From contig DATKTO010000014.1 of NCBI GenBank assembly GCA_035531075.1, positions 1 to 64,000 on the forward strand: a DNA stretch of 64,000 nt, given 5' to 3'. Positions within the stretch are counted from its first letter, which is position 1, and every line of letters begins with the position of its first letter. Both the position numbers and the translations under genes were made by a program. The stretch is from 39-52-133 sp035531075. GTDB lineage: Bacteria; Pseudomonadota; Gammaproteobacteria; Burkholderiales; Gallionellaceae. The notes beneath the pieces are model-generated. The model searched no databases, was not told the DNA's origin, and saw only the letters and a list, made by a program, of their open reading frames with translations. Positions 8,275-18,138 of the stretch are shown here, piece after piece.

Positions 8275-8673
8275 ATGAATGTTATTTTCTCTTCGTTAAC
8301 GCTAGTTCCAATAGTGTTGCTGATGACTGCATGCGCAAACGACAGTCATGTTTCCACCACGAGACCTGACTGGATAGATAATCCGGGAAAGGGCGTCTCG
8401 GCATCGGCAGGCATGCATGCGCGAGGCAGGGTTGCACAAGAGGAGCTTGCCATACTGCGTGGACGAGAAGAGTATGCAAAGCGCTTCGGCGTCAATATAC
8501 AGTCTGCCCAGATAGCTTCAACCTCTGTTATGAATGACAGGTCGGCTACTGTTGCTTCAAAAGTCACGTATGAAGATACCAGGCAGACCGATATAAAGGC
8601 CATGGTGAAGCAAAAGTGGCGCGACACGGATAGTGATGTTTTCTGGGTTTGGCTAGTGCAGAGTGATCAATAA
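8275..8673 (+). CDS. LPP20-like lipoprotein, short
   Basis: 132 residues. A type II signal peptide ends L-M-T-A-C (Cys20), then R-P-D-W-I-D-N-P, then G-V-S-A-S-A-G-M and a long helix carrying A-I-L-R-G-R-E-E-Y-A, and a final V-F-W-V-W-L-V strand. This layout (a P-x-W start and a conserved late aromatic strand) is that of the LPP20 family. A TAGGGGTGAAAA ribosome site precedes the ATG, 9 bases after the FecR gene. It is probably co-expressed with the FecR and transglutaminase-like genes. Confidence 0.6.
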   Translation: MNVIFSSLTLVPIVLLMTACANDSHVSTTRPDWIDNPGKGVSASAGMHARGRVAQEELAILRGREEYAKRFGVNIQSAQIASTSVMNDRSATVASKVTYEDTRQTDIKAMVKQKWRDTDSDVFWVWLVQSDQ

Positions 8674-8690
8674 AGCAACGGGAGTCAAGT

Positions 8691-10223
8691 ATGAAGGCAG
8701 CCTCGACAATGACGGGTAAGTATTTTGCAGTACCGACGCTACTGATCGTTTGCGTATTTCCACAACTGGTCATTGCGTCGGACGACTTTGAGGCATACAA
8801 AAAGCAGCAACAGATGGGCGCGCAAAAGATCAAGGCCGAGTTCCAGGAGTACAAGGAAAAGCAGGATCAGGAATTCGCTGATTTTCTCAAGGGTCAGTGG
8901 AGCGAGTTTGACACCTTTCGCGGCAAGGTTCGTATCAAGGAGCCTAAACCCAGACAAATTCCTGTAGTCACTCCTGCCGCGCCCGTAAGCCCCGCACCAT
9001 CACCCATTGTCAAAGTTCCTGCGCCGGAAGCCCCCGTACCAGAGCCAATAGCCAGGATTCCCGCGATTCAACCGGTCATGCCGCCTCCACCGCCACAGCC
9101 CAACCCCATACCTCTTGCCGCGGATATGCTGGAGATTATGTTTTATGGCAATGCAGTGAGATTTACTTTTGATCCAAAATGGAAGAGTTATCGTTTGTCA
9201 GGTGGCGCAAAGCCGGAGGCAATGAGTACATTCTGGACGATGATGAGCGGCAGTAAATATGAGCCGACGATACAGGCGATCAACGATGCCCGCCGTGATC
9301 TTAAATTGGATGACTGGGGAGGTGTAACGCTTTGGCGTTCTGTCGTCCAGTCCTTGCAGGCCGAGCGCAAGTCAGAGCAAAACTTGTTGCTTTGGTATTT
9401 CCTGGTGAAGTCTGGTTATGACGTGCGTTTGGGTTATGCGGGCGATGACGTGCATCTATTCGTCGCAATGAAACAGCCAGTTTATGCGACCAAATATACC
9501 AAGGTTGGGGATCAGACCTATTACGCGGTACTGGCGGCGGATCATGGTGACAACATACGCAGTTTCTATACCTATGAAGCCAGCTATCCGAACAAGCTCC
9601 ATGCGCTTGACATAAAAACCGCGTCGACCAGCTTCACCAAAACAGTTTCGGCAAAACGCGTATTGGCTTTTGAATACAAGGGGAAAAAAATCAGTCTTAA
9701 CGTCCCTTATGATCGCCGCCTAGTTGAATACTTCGAGTCATTTCCTCAGTCTGAATTCGAACTTTACTTCGATACCGATGGCAGTTCGTTGCTGCGTCAT
9801 GGATTGCTGGACGAGCTGAAGAAATACACGGCAACAATGGGTGAAGAAGAAGCGGTGGATTTTCTGCTCGCTTTTGTGCAAAAGTCATTTGCCTACAAGA
9901 CAGACAATGAGCAGTTTGGTCACGAAAAGTATTTCTTCGTCGAAGAATCGTTATATTTCCCCTACAACGATTGCGAAGATCGTGCGGTGATGTTTGCATG
10001 GCTAGTGCGTGAACTGGTGGGCATAAAAGTGATAGGCCTGCTATATCCGGGGCACATGACCACCGCAGTGGCGCTTAAGCAGGTAAAGTCGGAATTCAGC
10101 ACGGTAACATATCGCGGCAGTCAATATGTAATTGCCGATCCGACGTACATTGGTGCGACAATCGGGATGCCTATGCCTTCGTATGCGAAGCTAAAGCCCA
10201 GCCGAGTGGTGGCAATGCAGTAG
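8691..10223 (+). CDS. Exported transglutaminase-like cysteine protein
   Basis: 510 residues. A signal peptide (to about residue 30) is followed by a charged coil (F-E-A-Y-K and F-Q-E-Y-K repeats), a proline-rich linker (about 85-145), a beta-rich middle domain and a C-terminal transglutaminase-like domain. The predicted catalytic residues are Cys428 in N-D-C-E-D-R, His455 in P-G-H-M-T and Asp483 in I-A-D-P-T-Y, in the usual order of the family. In bacteria such domains act as cysteine peptidases, amidases or crosslinking enzymes in the envelope. It likely acts in the periplasm with the FecR and LPP20 proteins encoded just upstream. Confidence 0.75.
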   Translation: MKAASTMTGKYFAVPTLLIVCVFPQLVIASDDFEAYKKQQQMGAQKIKAEFQEYKEKQDQEFADFLKGQWSEFDTFRGKVRIKEPKPRQIPVVTPAAPVSPAPSPIVKVPAPEAPVPEPIARIPAIQPVMPPPPPQPNPIPLAADMLEIMFYGNAVRFTFDPKWKSYRLSGGAKPEAMSTFWTMMSGSKYEPTIQAINDARRDLKLDDWGGVTLWRSVVQSLQAERKSEQNLLLWYFLVKSGYDVRLGYAGDDVHLFVAMKQPVYATKYTKVGDQTYYAVLAADHGDNIRSFYTYEASYPNKLHALDIKTASTSFTKTVSAKRVLAFEYKGKKISLNVPYDRRLVEYFESFPQSEFELYFDTDGSSLLRHGLLDELKKYTATMGEEEAVDFLLAFVQKSFAYKTDNEQFGHEKYFFVEESLYFPYNDCEDRAVMFAWLVRELVGIKVIGLLYPGHMTTAVALKQVKSEFSTVTYRGSQYVIADPTYIGATIGMPMPSYAKLKPSRVVAMQ

Positions 10224-10281
10224 AGATTGGGCAGTTGGTGTCGTCGTTAGCCCCAGCGCATTTTGAAGCTCTTTATACTTT

Positions 10282-11559
10282 ATGAAGTTACCATTCAGAC
10301 TTGGCAAATACGATCTGCTAATGCAGATCGGGGAGGGCGCGACGGGGAAGGTCTATCTCGCTCACGATACTTTCTCCCATCGTGAAGTTGCCGTTAAAGT
10401 GATCGATCAAACGACGCTTGCCGATCCGGAATTTATCCAGAAGTGCCGCGAACAATTCATCACTGAAGTCTCACTTGCCGGGGAGTTGGCCCATCCGCAT
10501 ATTGTCTCCATACTGGAAGCATCCATAGCGGATGATGCAGGCTACGTTGCCATGGAATATGTGCCAGGCGGTAATCTCGTTCGGTATACATATCCTGATT
10601 CTTTGCTGCCGATTGCCAATATTCTGCAGCTTATTTTCAAATGCTGCGGCGCCCTTGACTATGCCTATCGGCTAGGCATTATCCATCGCGACATCAAGCC
10701 TGAGAACCTCATGCTCGTGTCAGGCACTGAAGTAAAAATCGCAGATTTTGGCGCCTCCATTTTCTATCAGGCGCAGGTCACGCAGAAGGTGATTGTCGGC
10801 ACACCTTCCTATATGTCACTGGAACAAATTTCGGGCCATCGCCTGACCCATGCCAGCGATATGTATTCCCTCGGCGTCGTGGCATACCAACTCCTCACCG
10901 GCATGCTACCGTTCCGTGCGAAAAACATAACCGGGCTGTTTGAAGCCATTGCCCAAAATGAGCCGACGAAGCCGAGCAGCCATCGGCCCGAGATTCCGGT
11001 TGAGCTGGACAGGATTATTCTTCGAATGATTGCGAAGAGCCCGGATGATCGCTATGGCAACTGGGCAGAGCTTGCGCTCGAGATCGCCGAGATAGGTCGG
11101 TTCAGTTCATTTCAGCAGCCCATAGCTGACAGTGAAAAATTCACCATGCTGCGGGAAAAGGACGAATTGTTTGAGTTTTCCGACCCTGATATTTGGGAGC
11201 TCGTTCAAGCAAGCGAGTGGTCCAGAATTCCGGCACGAACCATTGTCATGAAGGAAGATGAGCCAGGGCAAAGCATGTACATTCTGGCTGCAGGTTCTCT
11301 GAAGGTCACCAAAAATGGCCGTCTGCTCAACGTGATCAAGCCGGGTGAGTACTTTGGAGAGATGGCCTATATTCAGCGAGGATCAGCACGCCAAGCCACC
11401 CTGGAGGCCCTTTCGGATTCTATCATCGCTGATTTTTCATTTGACGCTTTGGAAAGACTGAGCCATGGTTGTCAATTGCATCTGGCAAAAATCTTGCTGA
11501 ACTCGATGACGGACCGGGTTGCGCTCGCCGGCGATCGCATTGCGCAGATGCGCGGCTAG
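10282..11559 (+). CDS. Ser/Thr protein kinase with C-terminal cyclic-nucleotide-binding domain
   Basis: 425 residues with no membrane segment. The kinase domain spans about residues 8-265: glycine loop G17-E-G-A-T-G, Lys39 in V-A-V-K, catalytic H-R-D-I-K-P-E-N (Asp137), and D-F-G at 155-157. A cyclic-nucleotide-binding domain follows (about 310-415), with the P-G-E-Y-F-G-E-M phosphate-binding region near 354 and an Arg 9-10 residues later in S-A-R-Q. It is therefore predicted to be a cytoplasmic kinase controlled by cAMP or cGMP. It is the last gene of the envelope cluster. With no transmembrane sensor of its own, it is the likely cytoplasmic switch of that cluster; this link is inference. 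Confidence 0.9.
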   Translation: MKLPFRLGKYDLLMQIGEGATGKVYLAHDTFSHREVAVKVIDQTTLADPEFIQKCREQFITEVSLAGELAHPHIVSILEASIADDAGYVAMEYVPGGNLVRYTYPDSLLPIANILQLIFKCCGALDYAYRLGIIHRDIKPENLMLVSGTEVKIADFGASIFYQAQVTQKVIVGTPSYMSLEQISGHRLTHASDMYSLGVVAYQLLTGMLPFRAKNITGLFEAIAQNEPTKPSSHRPEIPVELDRIILRMIAKSPDDRYGNWAELALEIAEIGRFSSFQQPIADSEKFTMLREKDELFEFSDPDIWELVQASEWSRIPARTIVMKEDEPGQSMYILAAGSLKVTKNGRLLNVIKPGEYFGEMAYIQRGSARQATLEALSDSIIADFSFDALERLSHGCQLHLAKILLNSMTDRVALAGDRIAQMRG

Positions 11560-11675
11560 TTCAACCTATGGCTGACCATCGAATATTTCCTGTGGAAAAT
11601 TATTCTGACGAATCTGATTGCAGCGACTGGAAAAAATACTCGGTGACATACCGGAGACAGGAAAGAGGAGTTAAT

Positions 11676-12188
11676 ATGATTACACGTGCAGCTTTGAAAA
11701 ACATATCCAACCGCTGGCTGTATCTTGCAGGTGCGCTATGCGCCAGTGGTTTGATGGCTATGGGCTTGTATCTACAATACGTCAAACACCAGGATCCGTG
11801 CCCGCTATGCATGGTGCAACGCATGATATTCGTTGCTATTCTGGCACTGTTCGCGTTGGCCGTCCTGCATGGCCCAAAACGCATCGGCGAACGAATCTAT
11901 GCGGCATTGATCGCGCTCCTGTCCTTGCTGGGTGTGGCGGTCGCTGCGCGTCACATCTGGATACAACATCTGCCCAAAGATGAAGTGCCTGCCTGCGGAC
12001 CAGGGCTTGATTACATGCTGGAGACCTTTCCGATGACCGACGTGTTGAAAGAGCTACTGCACGGTTCCGGCGAGTGCGCAGCCAAGGGCTGGACTTTCCT
12101 TACGCTCGGCATCCCCGAGTGGTCGCTGCTGTGCTTTCTTGCGCTGGGCGTGTGGGCCGTGCTGATTGCAGCGAGGAGAGCTGTTTAA
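11676..12188 (+). CDS. dsbB: Disulfide bond formation protein DsbB
   Basis: 170 residues with four membrane segments. DsbB passes electrons from DsbA to quinones. The first catalytic pair is Cys42-Pro-Leu-Cys45 and the second is Cys107 and Cys134. The frame is open upstream from 11469, but the ATG at 11676 has an AGAGGAG ribosome site and begins exactly where DsbB proteins do, so I chose it. It would re-oxidise the machinery that acts on the cysteine-rich periplasmic proteins upstream, but it is a general housekeeping gene and need not be part of that cluster. Confidence 0.93.
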   Translation: MITRAALKNISNRWLYLAGALCASGLMAMGLYLQYVKHQDPCPLCMVQRMIFVAILALFALAVLHGPKRIGERIYAALIALLSLLGVAVAARHIWIQHLPKDEVPACGPGLDYMLETFPMTDVLKELLHGSGECAAKGWTFLTLGIPEWSLLCFLALGVWAVLIAARRAV

Positions 12189-12318
12189 GGCGCCCTGCCA
12201 AAGAACGAGTTAAAGGATTGCGTCCACTGGTTCGCGGCAAGAGTTGTTGCTTTAGAAATATTGTAACTATATGATTTTATTCGATATAATTTCATGCTGG
12301 CGGTGCGCGGTATCATCG

Positions 12319-12336
12319 CACTGAAATATTTCAGTG
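12319..12336. repeat. Perfect 18-base palindrome between convergent genes
   Basis: CACTGAAATATTTCAGTG lies between the end of dsbB (12188) and the end of dbpA on the other strand (12351). It could fold as a bidirectional transcription stop, but no T-run follows on either side, so this role is only possible. Confidence 0.5.
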
Positions 12337-12350
12337 GAGTATGAGCTGAA

Positions 12351-13778
<1,428 letters not shown>

Positions 13779-13937
13779 GCGCAATTATCCCTGCATGCTG
13801 CATCGCGTGCTTGTAAAAATTTAAACTGCCCCGAGTTAGTAAGGCACTGAAAGGGATTGCAAGGGGGATGCGACGCCGGTCGATGACGAAAATAATCCCG
13901 ATGAGCATTCCCATGAAACATCACCAAGGAGAGTGAC

Positions 13938-14609
13938 ATGACCGATCCAGACAATGCAGAAAACCTGAGCGACGAAGCGAAAGAGGCGCGGGCGGCCGTC
14001 GAACACGGAGAAAATATCCACGATGCGATGCGCGACATAACCTTGGCTGCGCTGAAACGTGTGCGGCTGGACGCGAAGGAGATGAGGCGGGTGGTGCGCG
14101 CGGTGATGCAGGGCGCGAGTCTGGGTGTGGCCGATACCGGGGAGCATTCGCGCGCCGCGCTGAGCGAGGCGCTGGCCGGTATTGACGATGCGCTGGCGAA
14201 GTCGGCCGAAGCGACCAAGCTCGCGATCGAGGAAGCGGCGGGGCGACTGCGTGACTACGGGAAGCGGGACCTGGAACGGTCTTTTGACGATTTGCGCGCA
14301 ATGGAGAACATGTTTCTGGATACGATCAAGGATGTTGCCGAAGGTTCTGCCGGCGTGGCGAAAGAGATATTGCATGACCTGTGGCAACATGCGCGCGCGA
14401 GCGGCACCACGGCAGGTGCGGCAGTGACGGATGCGATCGCAACGCTGGAACAAAAGTTTGGGCGGACGCTGCGCGAGGTTGCCGCGGCGGGCACCGATGC
14501 GGCGCTTGCCGCAAGCGCGAACCTTGCTGAAGCGGCCTCCGGTTTTCTTGCAGGGATTTCCGAAGCCTTGGCAGCCCAGGCGAAAAACCTTCACCACAAA
14601 AAGAAGTAG
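13938..14609 (+). CDS. DUF6781-type helical protein
   Basis: 223 residues, almost all helix, Ala- and Glu-rich, with no signal peptide or membrane segment. The pattern of repeated amphipathic helices resembles phasin-like proteins and the DUF6781 family as I recall it. Members of that family are often found just before an AarF/UbiB kinase, as here (9-base gap to 14619). It may bind lipid surfaces or the kinase; that is inference. An AAGGAGAG site precedes the ATG. The GC and codon use resemble the following gene more than the upstream cluster. Confidence 0.6.
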   Translation: MTDPDNAENLSDEAKEARAAVEHGENIHDAMRDITLAALKRVRLDAKEMRRVVRAVMQGASLGVADTGEHSRAALSEALAGIDDALAKSAEATKLAIEEAAGRLRDYGKRDLERSFDDLRAMENMFLDTIKDVAEGSAGVAKEILHDLWQHARASGTTAGAAVTDAIATLEQKFGRTLREVAAAGTDAALAASANLAEAASGFLAGISEALAAQAKNLHHKKK

Positions 14610-14618
14610 CGGACCACT

Positions 14619-16301
14619 ATGCTCTGGCAAGCCATCAGCGCCGTCCGTGATCTTGGTCGACTGCAAGACATCGCTTCTGTCCTGATTCGCTATGGCTTTG
14701 GCGATCTGGTGCGCCGGATTGGCCTGGCAGGGGTACTGGAACGTGCCGGCAAAGTGCTGCACTGGCGCGCACCGGAAGATCTTGCGCGGCTGGAGCCGCC
14801 GGCCCGTGTGCGCCGGGCGCTGGAAGAGCTGGGCCCGACCTTTATCAAGCTGGGGCAAATTCTCGCCACCCGCGTTGATCTGTTTCCGCCAGAATGGATT
14901 ACTGAATTCAGCAAACTGCAGGATGCCGCACCCGCCGTGCCGTTTGACGAGCTGCGCGCGCAGCTGACAGCGGACTTGGGCGAGCAACCCGAGGTTATTT
15001 TTGCCCGCGTGGAAGAACAGGCACTGGCGGCAGCCTCGCTTGCCCAGGTTCACCGCGCCTGGCTGGCGGACGGCACGGCGGTCATCCTCAAGGTGAGGCG
15101 CCCCAGTATCAAGACTGTCATCGAGGCCGACCTGCGCCTGTTGGCGCGGCTGGCCGAGATTATCGAAGCAGAAGCGCCTGATCTGCACCGCTATCGGCCG
15201 CGCGAGGTGGTGCGCCAGTTCACCCTGTCCTTGCACCGCGAGCTGGATTTTGCAACCGAGGCCCGTAACGCTGAACGCATCGCCGCCAATTTTGCCGACC
15301 ACCCCGAGTTTGTCGTGCCCGCTATTTATTGGCCTTGGACCTCTGAGCGACTTAATGTGCAGGAATATATCGATGGCATCCCCGGTAGCAATCTGGCCGC
15401 GGTGGAAGCCGCAGGGCTGGATCGCAAGGTACTGGCGAGGCGCGGCATCCATGCGGTGCTGAAGATGATCCTCGAAGACGGCTTTTTTCACGCCGATCCG
15501 CATCCGGGCAATGTCTTTTACCTGCCGGACAACCGCATCGCCTTCATCGATTTCGGCATGGTCGGGCGTCTCTCAGAGGAGCGGCGTTACCAGCTGACCC
15601 TGCTGCTACACGGCCTTGTCAGCCATGATTCGGCGGCGGTCGCCGACGTGTTGCTCGACTGGAGCGGTGGCACCGATGCCGAAGGCGACACCCTGCAGAC
15701 AGAGATCGATGTTTTCGTTGACCAATATCGCGGCATTCCGCTCAAAGAGATCAACTTCGGCACAATGCTGTCAGATCTCGTTACCATTCTGCGTGAGCAT
15801 GGCCTAGCCCTGCCGCCAGACCTCGCGCTGTTGATCAAGGCCTTCATTACTCTGGAAGGCTTGGGGCTGCAACTTGACCCGGATTTCGATATCGCAAGCG
15901 AGGCCGCGCCCTTACTCGAGCGTGCGCTGCTCTCCCACGCAGCGCCCAGCGAGGTCGCCAAGCGCAGCTGGCGCAACTTGAGCAGTACACTAGGTCTTAT
16001 TGCCGGCTTGCCGCAGGATATTCGCCAGATTCTGCGGGCTGCGCGGCGCGGCAAGCTGCAGATACAGATCGATGTCATTCCCCTCAAGGAGTTCGGAGAG
16101 CGTCTTGACCGCGCTGCCAGCCGCCTCGCCCTCAGCATTGTCACGGCGGCACTGATCGTCGGCTCGGCCATTGTCATGAACGTGGAACATGGGGCTGCCA
16201 AAAAGAGTGGTTTTTCCTTCGGTATGCTCGGATTTATTGCCGCTGCCGTTGGAGGCATCTGGCTGTTGATTTCCATCTGGCGTGGCGGTGGCCGGAAGTA
16301 G
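14619..16301 (+). CDS. AarF/UbiB-family kinase-like protein
   Basis: 560 residues. The ABC1/UbiB kinase-like fold is shown by the K-L-G-Q signature (in F-I-K-L-G-Q-I-L-A), the Ala-rich loop A-A-A-S-L-A-Q-V-H in place of a Gly loop, V-I-L-K-V-R-R-P, and H-A-D-P-H-P-G-N followed by D-F-G. Two hydrophobic segments end the protein (about 505-555), as in UbiB. The family supports ubiquinone synthesis, and other members handle lipids. Whether this is the true UbiB is unclear because no ubi genes lie next to it. It is co-directional with the DUF6781 gene. Confidence 0.85.
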   Translation: MLWQAISAVRDLGRLQDIASVLIRYGFGDLVRRIGLAGVLERAGKVLHWRAPEDLARLEPPARVRRALEELGPTFIKLGQILATRVDLFPPEWITEFSKLQDAAPAVPFDELRAQLTADLGEQPEVIFARVEEQALAAASLAQVHRAWLADGTAVILKVRRPSIKTVIEADLRLLARLAEIIEAEAPDLHRYRPREVVRQFTLSLHRELDFATEARNAERIAANFADHPEFVVPAIYWPWTSERLNVQEYIDGIPGSNLAAVEAAGLDRKVLARRGIHAVLKMILEDGFFHADPHPGNVFYLPDNRIAFIDFGMVGRLSEERRYQLTLLLHGLVSHDSAAVADVLLDWSGGTDAEGDTLQTEIDVFVDQYRGIPLKEINFGTMLSDLVTILREHGLALPPDLALLIKAFITLEGLGLQLDPDFDIASEAAPLLERALLSHAAPSEVAKRSWRNLSSTLGLIAGLPQDIRQILRAARRGKLQIQIDVIPLKEFGERLDRAASRLALSIVTAALIVGSAIVMNVEHGAAKKSGFSFGMLGFIAAAVGGIWLLISIWRGGGRK

Positions 16302-16614
16302 CGTGCCGTCGCAACAGATACAAAAGCTTAAGCTTTCCCGCTAACAAGCTGCATTTTCAGTAGCTGCACAGTCTGCCAGCTCCTGCGCAGGTGAATACAT
16401 TCTCTGGTATTGATCCCTCAGAGGCTTTCTGGCCCTGAGCGACGTCTTGTTCGTTTCATTTTCAGATCGTTCCCTGTGTTATCCGCTCGCATCCTGCCAA
16501 AGACGTTATGTCAAAACCCGCAAACCATATTCATTAAGGTGCAGGTTCATTAAGTGCGGGCACTTGTCAATATTGTATTTTATATATATAGTATTAAAAC
16601 TATACTAAGTTAGG
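16302..16614. other. Intergenic stretch with palindromes upstream of marR
   Basis: No gene seen. A 14-base perfect palindrome, AAAGCTTAAGCTTT, lies at 16323-16336 just after the UbiB-like gene and could act as a transcription stop. The last 50 bases are very AT-rich and hold the presumed marR promoter and operator. Confidence 0.5.
16587..16604. promoter_or_regulatory. Probable MarR operator (inverted repeat)
   Basis: TATAGT and ACTATA form an inverted repeat with a 6-base spacer, placed 20 bases before the marR start in an AT-rich run that could also be the -10 region. MarR-type repressors bind such sites and commonly control themselves and the efflux genes that follow. Autoregulation is inferred. 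Confidence 0.55.
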
Positions 16615-16623
16615 GTGAGGTTA

Positions 16624-17046
16624 ATGAATACGGATAGCCTTGGATTTCTGCTGGCAGATGTTTCGCGTTTGCTTCGACGTGCTATTCAGCAGCGCATGGA
16701 AGGCAGCGAGCTTACTTTCCCGCAGGCACGCGTGATGGTGAGCATCTCGCGCAAGGAAGGCATCCGCCAGGTGGAACTCGCTGAGCTGCTGGAGTTGCAG
16801 CCGATCGCACTGGTGCATTTGCTAGACCAGCTTGCGCAGCGTGGGTTGGTAGAACGCCGCCCGGATCCGACAGATCGGCGCGCTCACCAGTTATTCCTAA
16901 CCGCGGCGGCTGCACCTCATCTGGCTGCAGTCAAGCAGATTGCGGCAACCATACAGACAGACATGTTGCGCGGACTCAGCAAGCAGCAGTCGGAACAGGT
17001 GCTCTCAAATTTGCGTACCGTGCGCGATAACCTTATAGCGCGTTAA
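16624..17046 (+). CDS. MarR-family transcriptional regulator
   Basis: 140 residues. The winged-helix MarR fold is shown by F-P-Q-A-R-V-M-V, then the recognition helix I-R-Q-V-E-L-A-E-L-L-E-L-Q, then G-L-V-E-R-R-P-D-P-T-D-R-R in the wing. A GTG at 16615 is also possible, but TAGGG at 16611 is best spaced for the ATG at 16624. It heads an operon with emrA- and emrB-type genes, the usual arrangement for a local repressor of multidrug efflux that is relieved by phenolic or hydrophobic compounds. Confidence 0.88.
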   Translation: MNTDSLGFLLADVSRLLRRAIQQRMEGSELTFPQARVMVSISRKEGIRQVELAELLELQPIALVHLLDQLAQRGLVERRPDPTDRRAHQLFLTAAAAPHLAAVKQIAATIQTDMLRGLSKQQSEQVLSNLRTVRDNLIAR

Positions 17047-17079
17047 ACCCGCGATTCAATCTTTTCAGGAGTTCATATC

Positions 17080-18135
17080 ATGAGTCATCGCCATCAATTG
17101 CATGAAACAAAGCAACCGTTACATAAGAATAAACGCTTCTTGTTGCTGGTCGCTGTACCTTTTCTGGTGGGCCTCATCAGCCTTTTCGTCTATCTGCTGG
17201 GCGGGCGTTACGTGGAAACCGACAATGCCTACATCAAGGCGCAAAAAGTGCCGGTGAGTGCTGTGGTGTCGGGGGCGGTGAAGGAGGTCATGGTGGGGGA
17301 GAATCAGGCCGTGCAAGCCGGGCAAATCCTTTATCGTCTTGAGCAGGCGCCGTTCCGTATCGCTGTGGCAAAAGCCGAAGCAAAACTGAACCAGGTGCGT
17401 AACGAGCTTGCTGCGCTGAAAATCAGCTATCGCGAAAAACAGGCTGAAATCACACTGGCGCGCTCCAATTATGAATACGCGTTGAAGGATCAGCAGCGGC
17501 AATCCGATCTGGCGTCAAAAAATTTCATTTCGGCCTCCAAGCTGGATGATGTCAAACACAACACCGATGTGAACGCGCAGAAAATTGCACTGCTGGAACA
17601 GGAGATGAAACGCATCGCGGAATCGCTGGGCGGCAACCCCGACACGGCGGTTGAGAGCCAGTCTGCCTATCATGCTGCCTTGGCCGAGCTTGAACAGGCG
17701 CGGCTGGATTTGTCCAACACCGAGGTGCGCGCTTCCATGGGGGGCAGGGTGAGCAAGCCGCCCAAGGTCGGGCAATTCATTTCGACCGGGAGTATTGCCA
17801 TGATACTGGTCGCTGACGATATGTGGATCGAAGCCAATTTCACCGAGGCCGACCTGACCTATGTGTATCCCGGTCAAGTTGTGAAGATTAGCATCGACAC
17901 CTTCCCAGACAGCAAATTGCAGGGCGTAGTCGAGAGTCTGTCACCGGCAACTGGTGCGGAGTTTTCGTTGATTCCTGCACAGAACTCCACCGGGAACTGG
18001 GTGAAGATTGCACAGCGCGTGCCTGTGCGTATCCGCCTGGATGCCGCCACTTTGCCTGCATTGCGTGCAGGGTTGAGTTCGTGGGTGGAAATCGATACCG
18101 GCCATAGACGCCGGATTTTGGGTATCAGCCTTTAA
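17080..18135 (+). CDS. emrA: EmrA-type membrane fusion protein
   Basis: 351 residues. One N-terminal membrane helix (about residues 20-45) is followed by the HlyD/EmrA pattern: Y-V-E-T-D-N-A-Y-I, a lipoyl-like half motif, a long coiled-coil hairpin, the second lipoyl half and a beta-barrel domain with D-D-M-W-I-E-A-N-F. It links the inner-membrane pump to an outer-membrane channel. A CAGGAG site precedes the ATG, 33 bases after marR. No TolC gene is in the operon, so a TolC encoded elsewhere would be used. Confidence 0.9.
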   Translation: MSHRHQLHETKQPLHKNKRFLLLVAVPFLVGLISLFVYLLGGRYVETDNAYIKAQKVPVSAVVSGAVKEVMVGENQAVQAGQILYRLEQAPFRIAVAKAEAKLNQVRNELAALKISYREKQAEITLARSNYEYALKDQQRQSDLASKNFISASKLDDVKHNTDVNAQKIALLEQEMKRIAESLGGNPDTAVESQSAYHAALAELEQARLDLSNTEVRASMGGRVSKPPKVGQFISTGSIAMILVADDMWIEANFTEADLTYVYPGQVVKISIDTFPDSKLQGVVESLSPATGAEFSLIPAQNSTGNWVKIAQRVPVRIRLDAATLPALRAGLSSWVEIDTGHRRRILGISL

Positions 18136-18138
18136 GCC

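Noticed and set aside
13836..15503. A 555-codon minus-strand frame
   Set aside because: It lies antisense to the DUF6781 and UbiB-like genes, whose motifs are clear. It has no recognisable domain and arises from GC-rich codon use.
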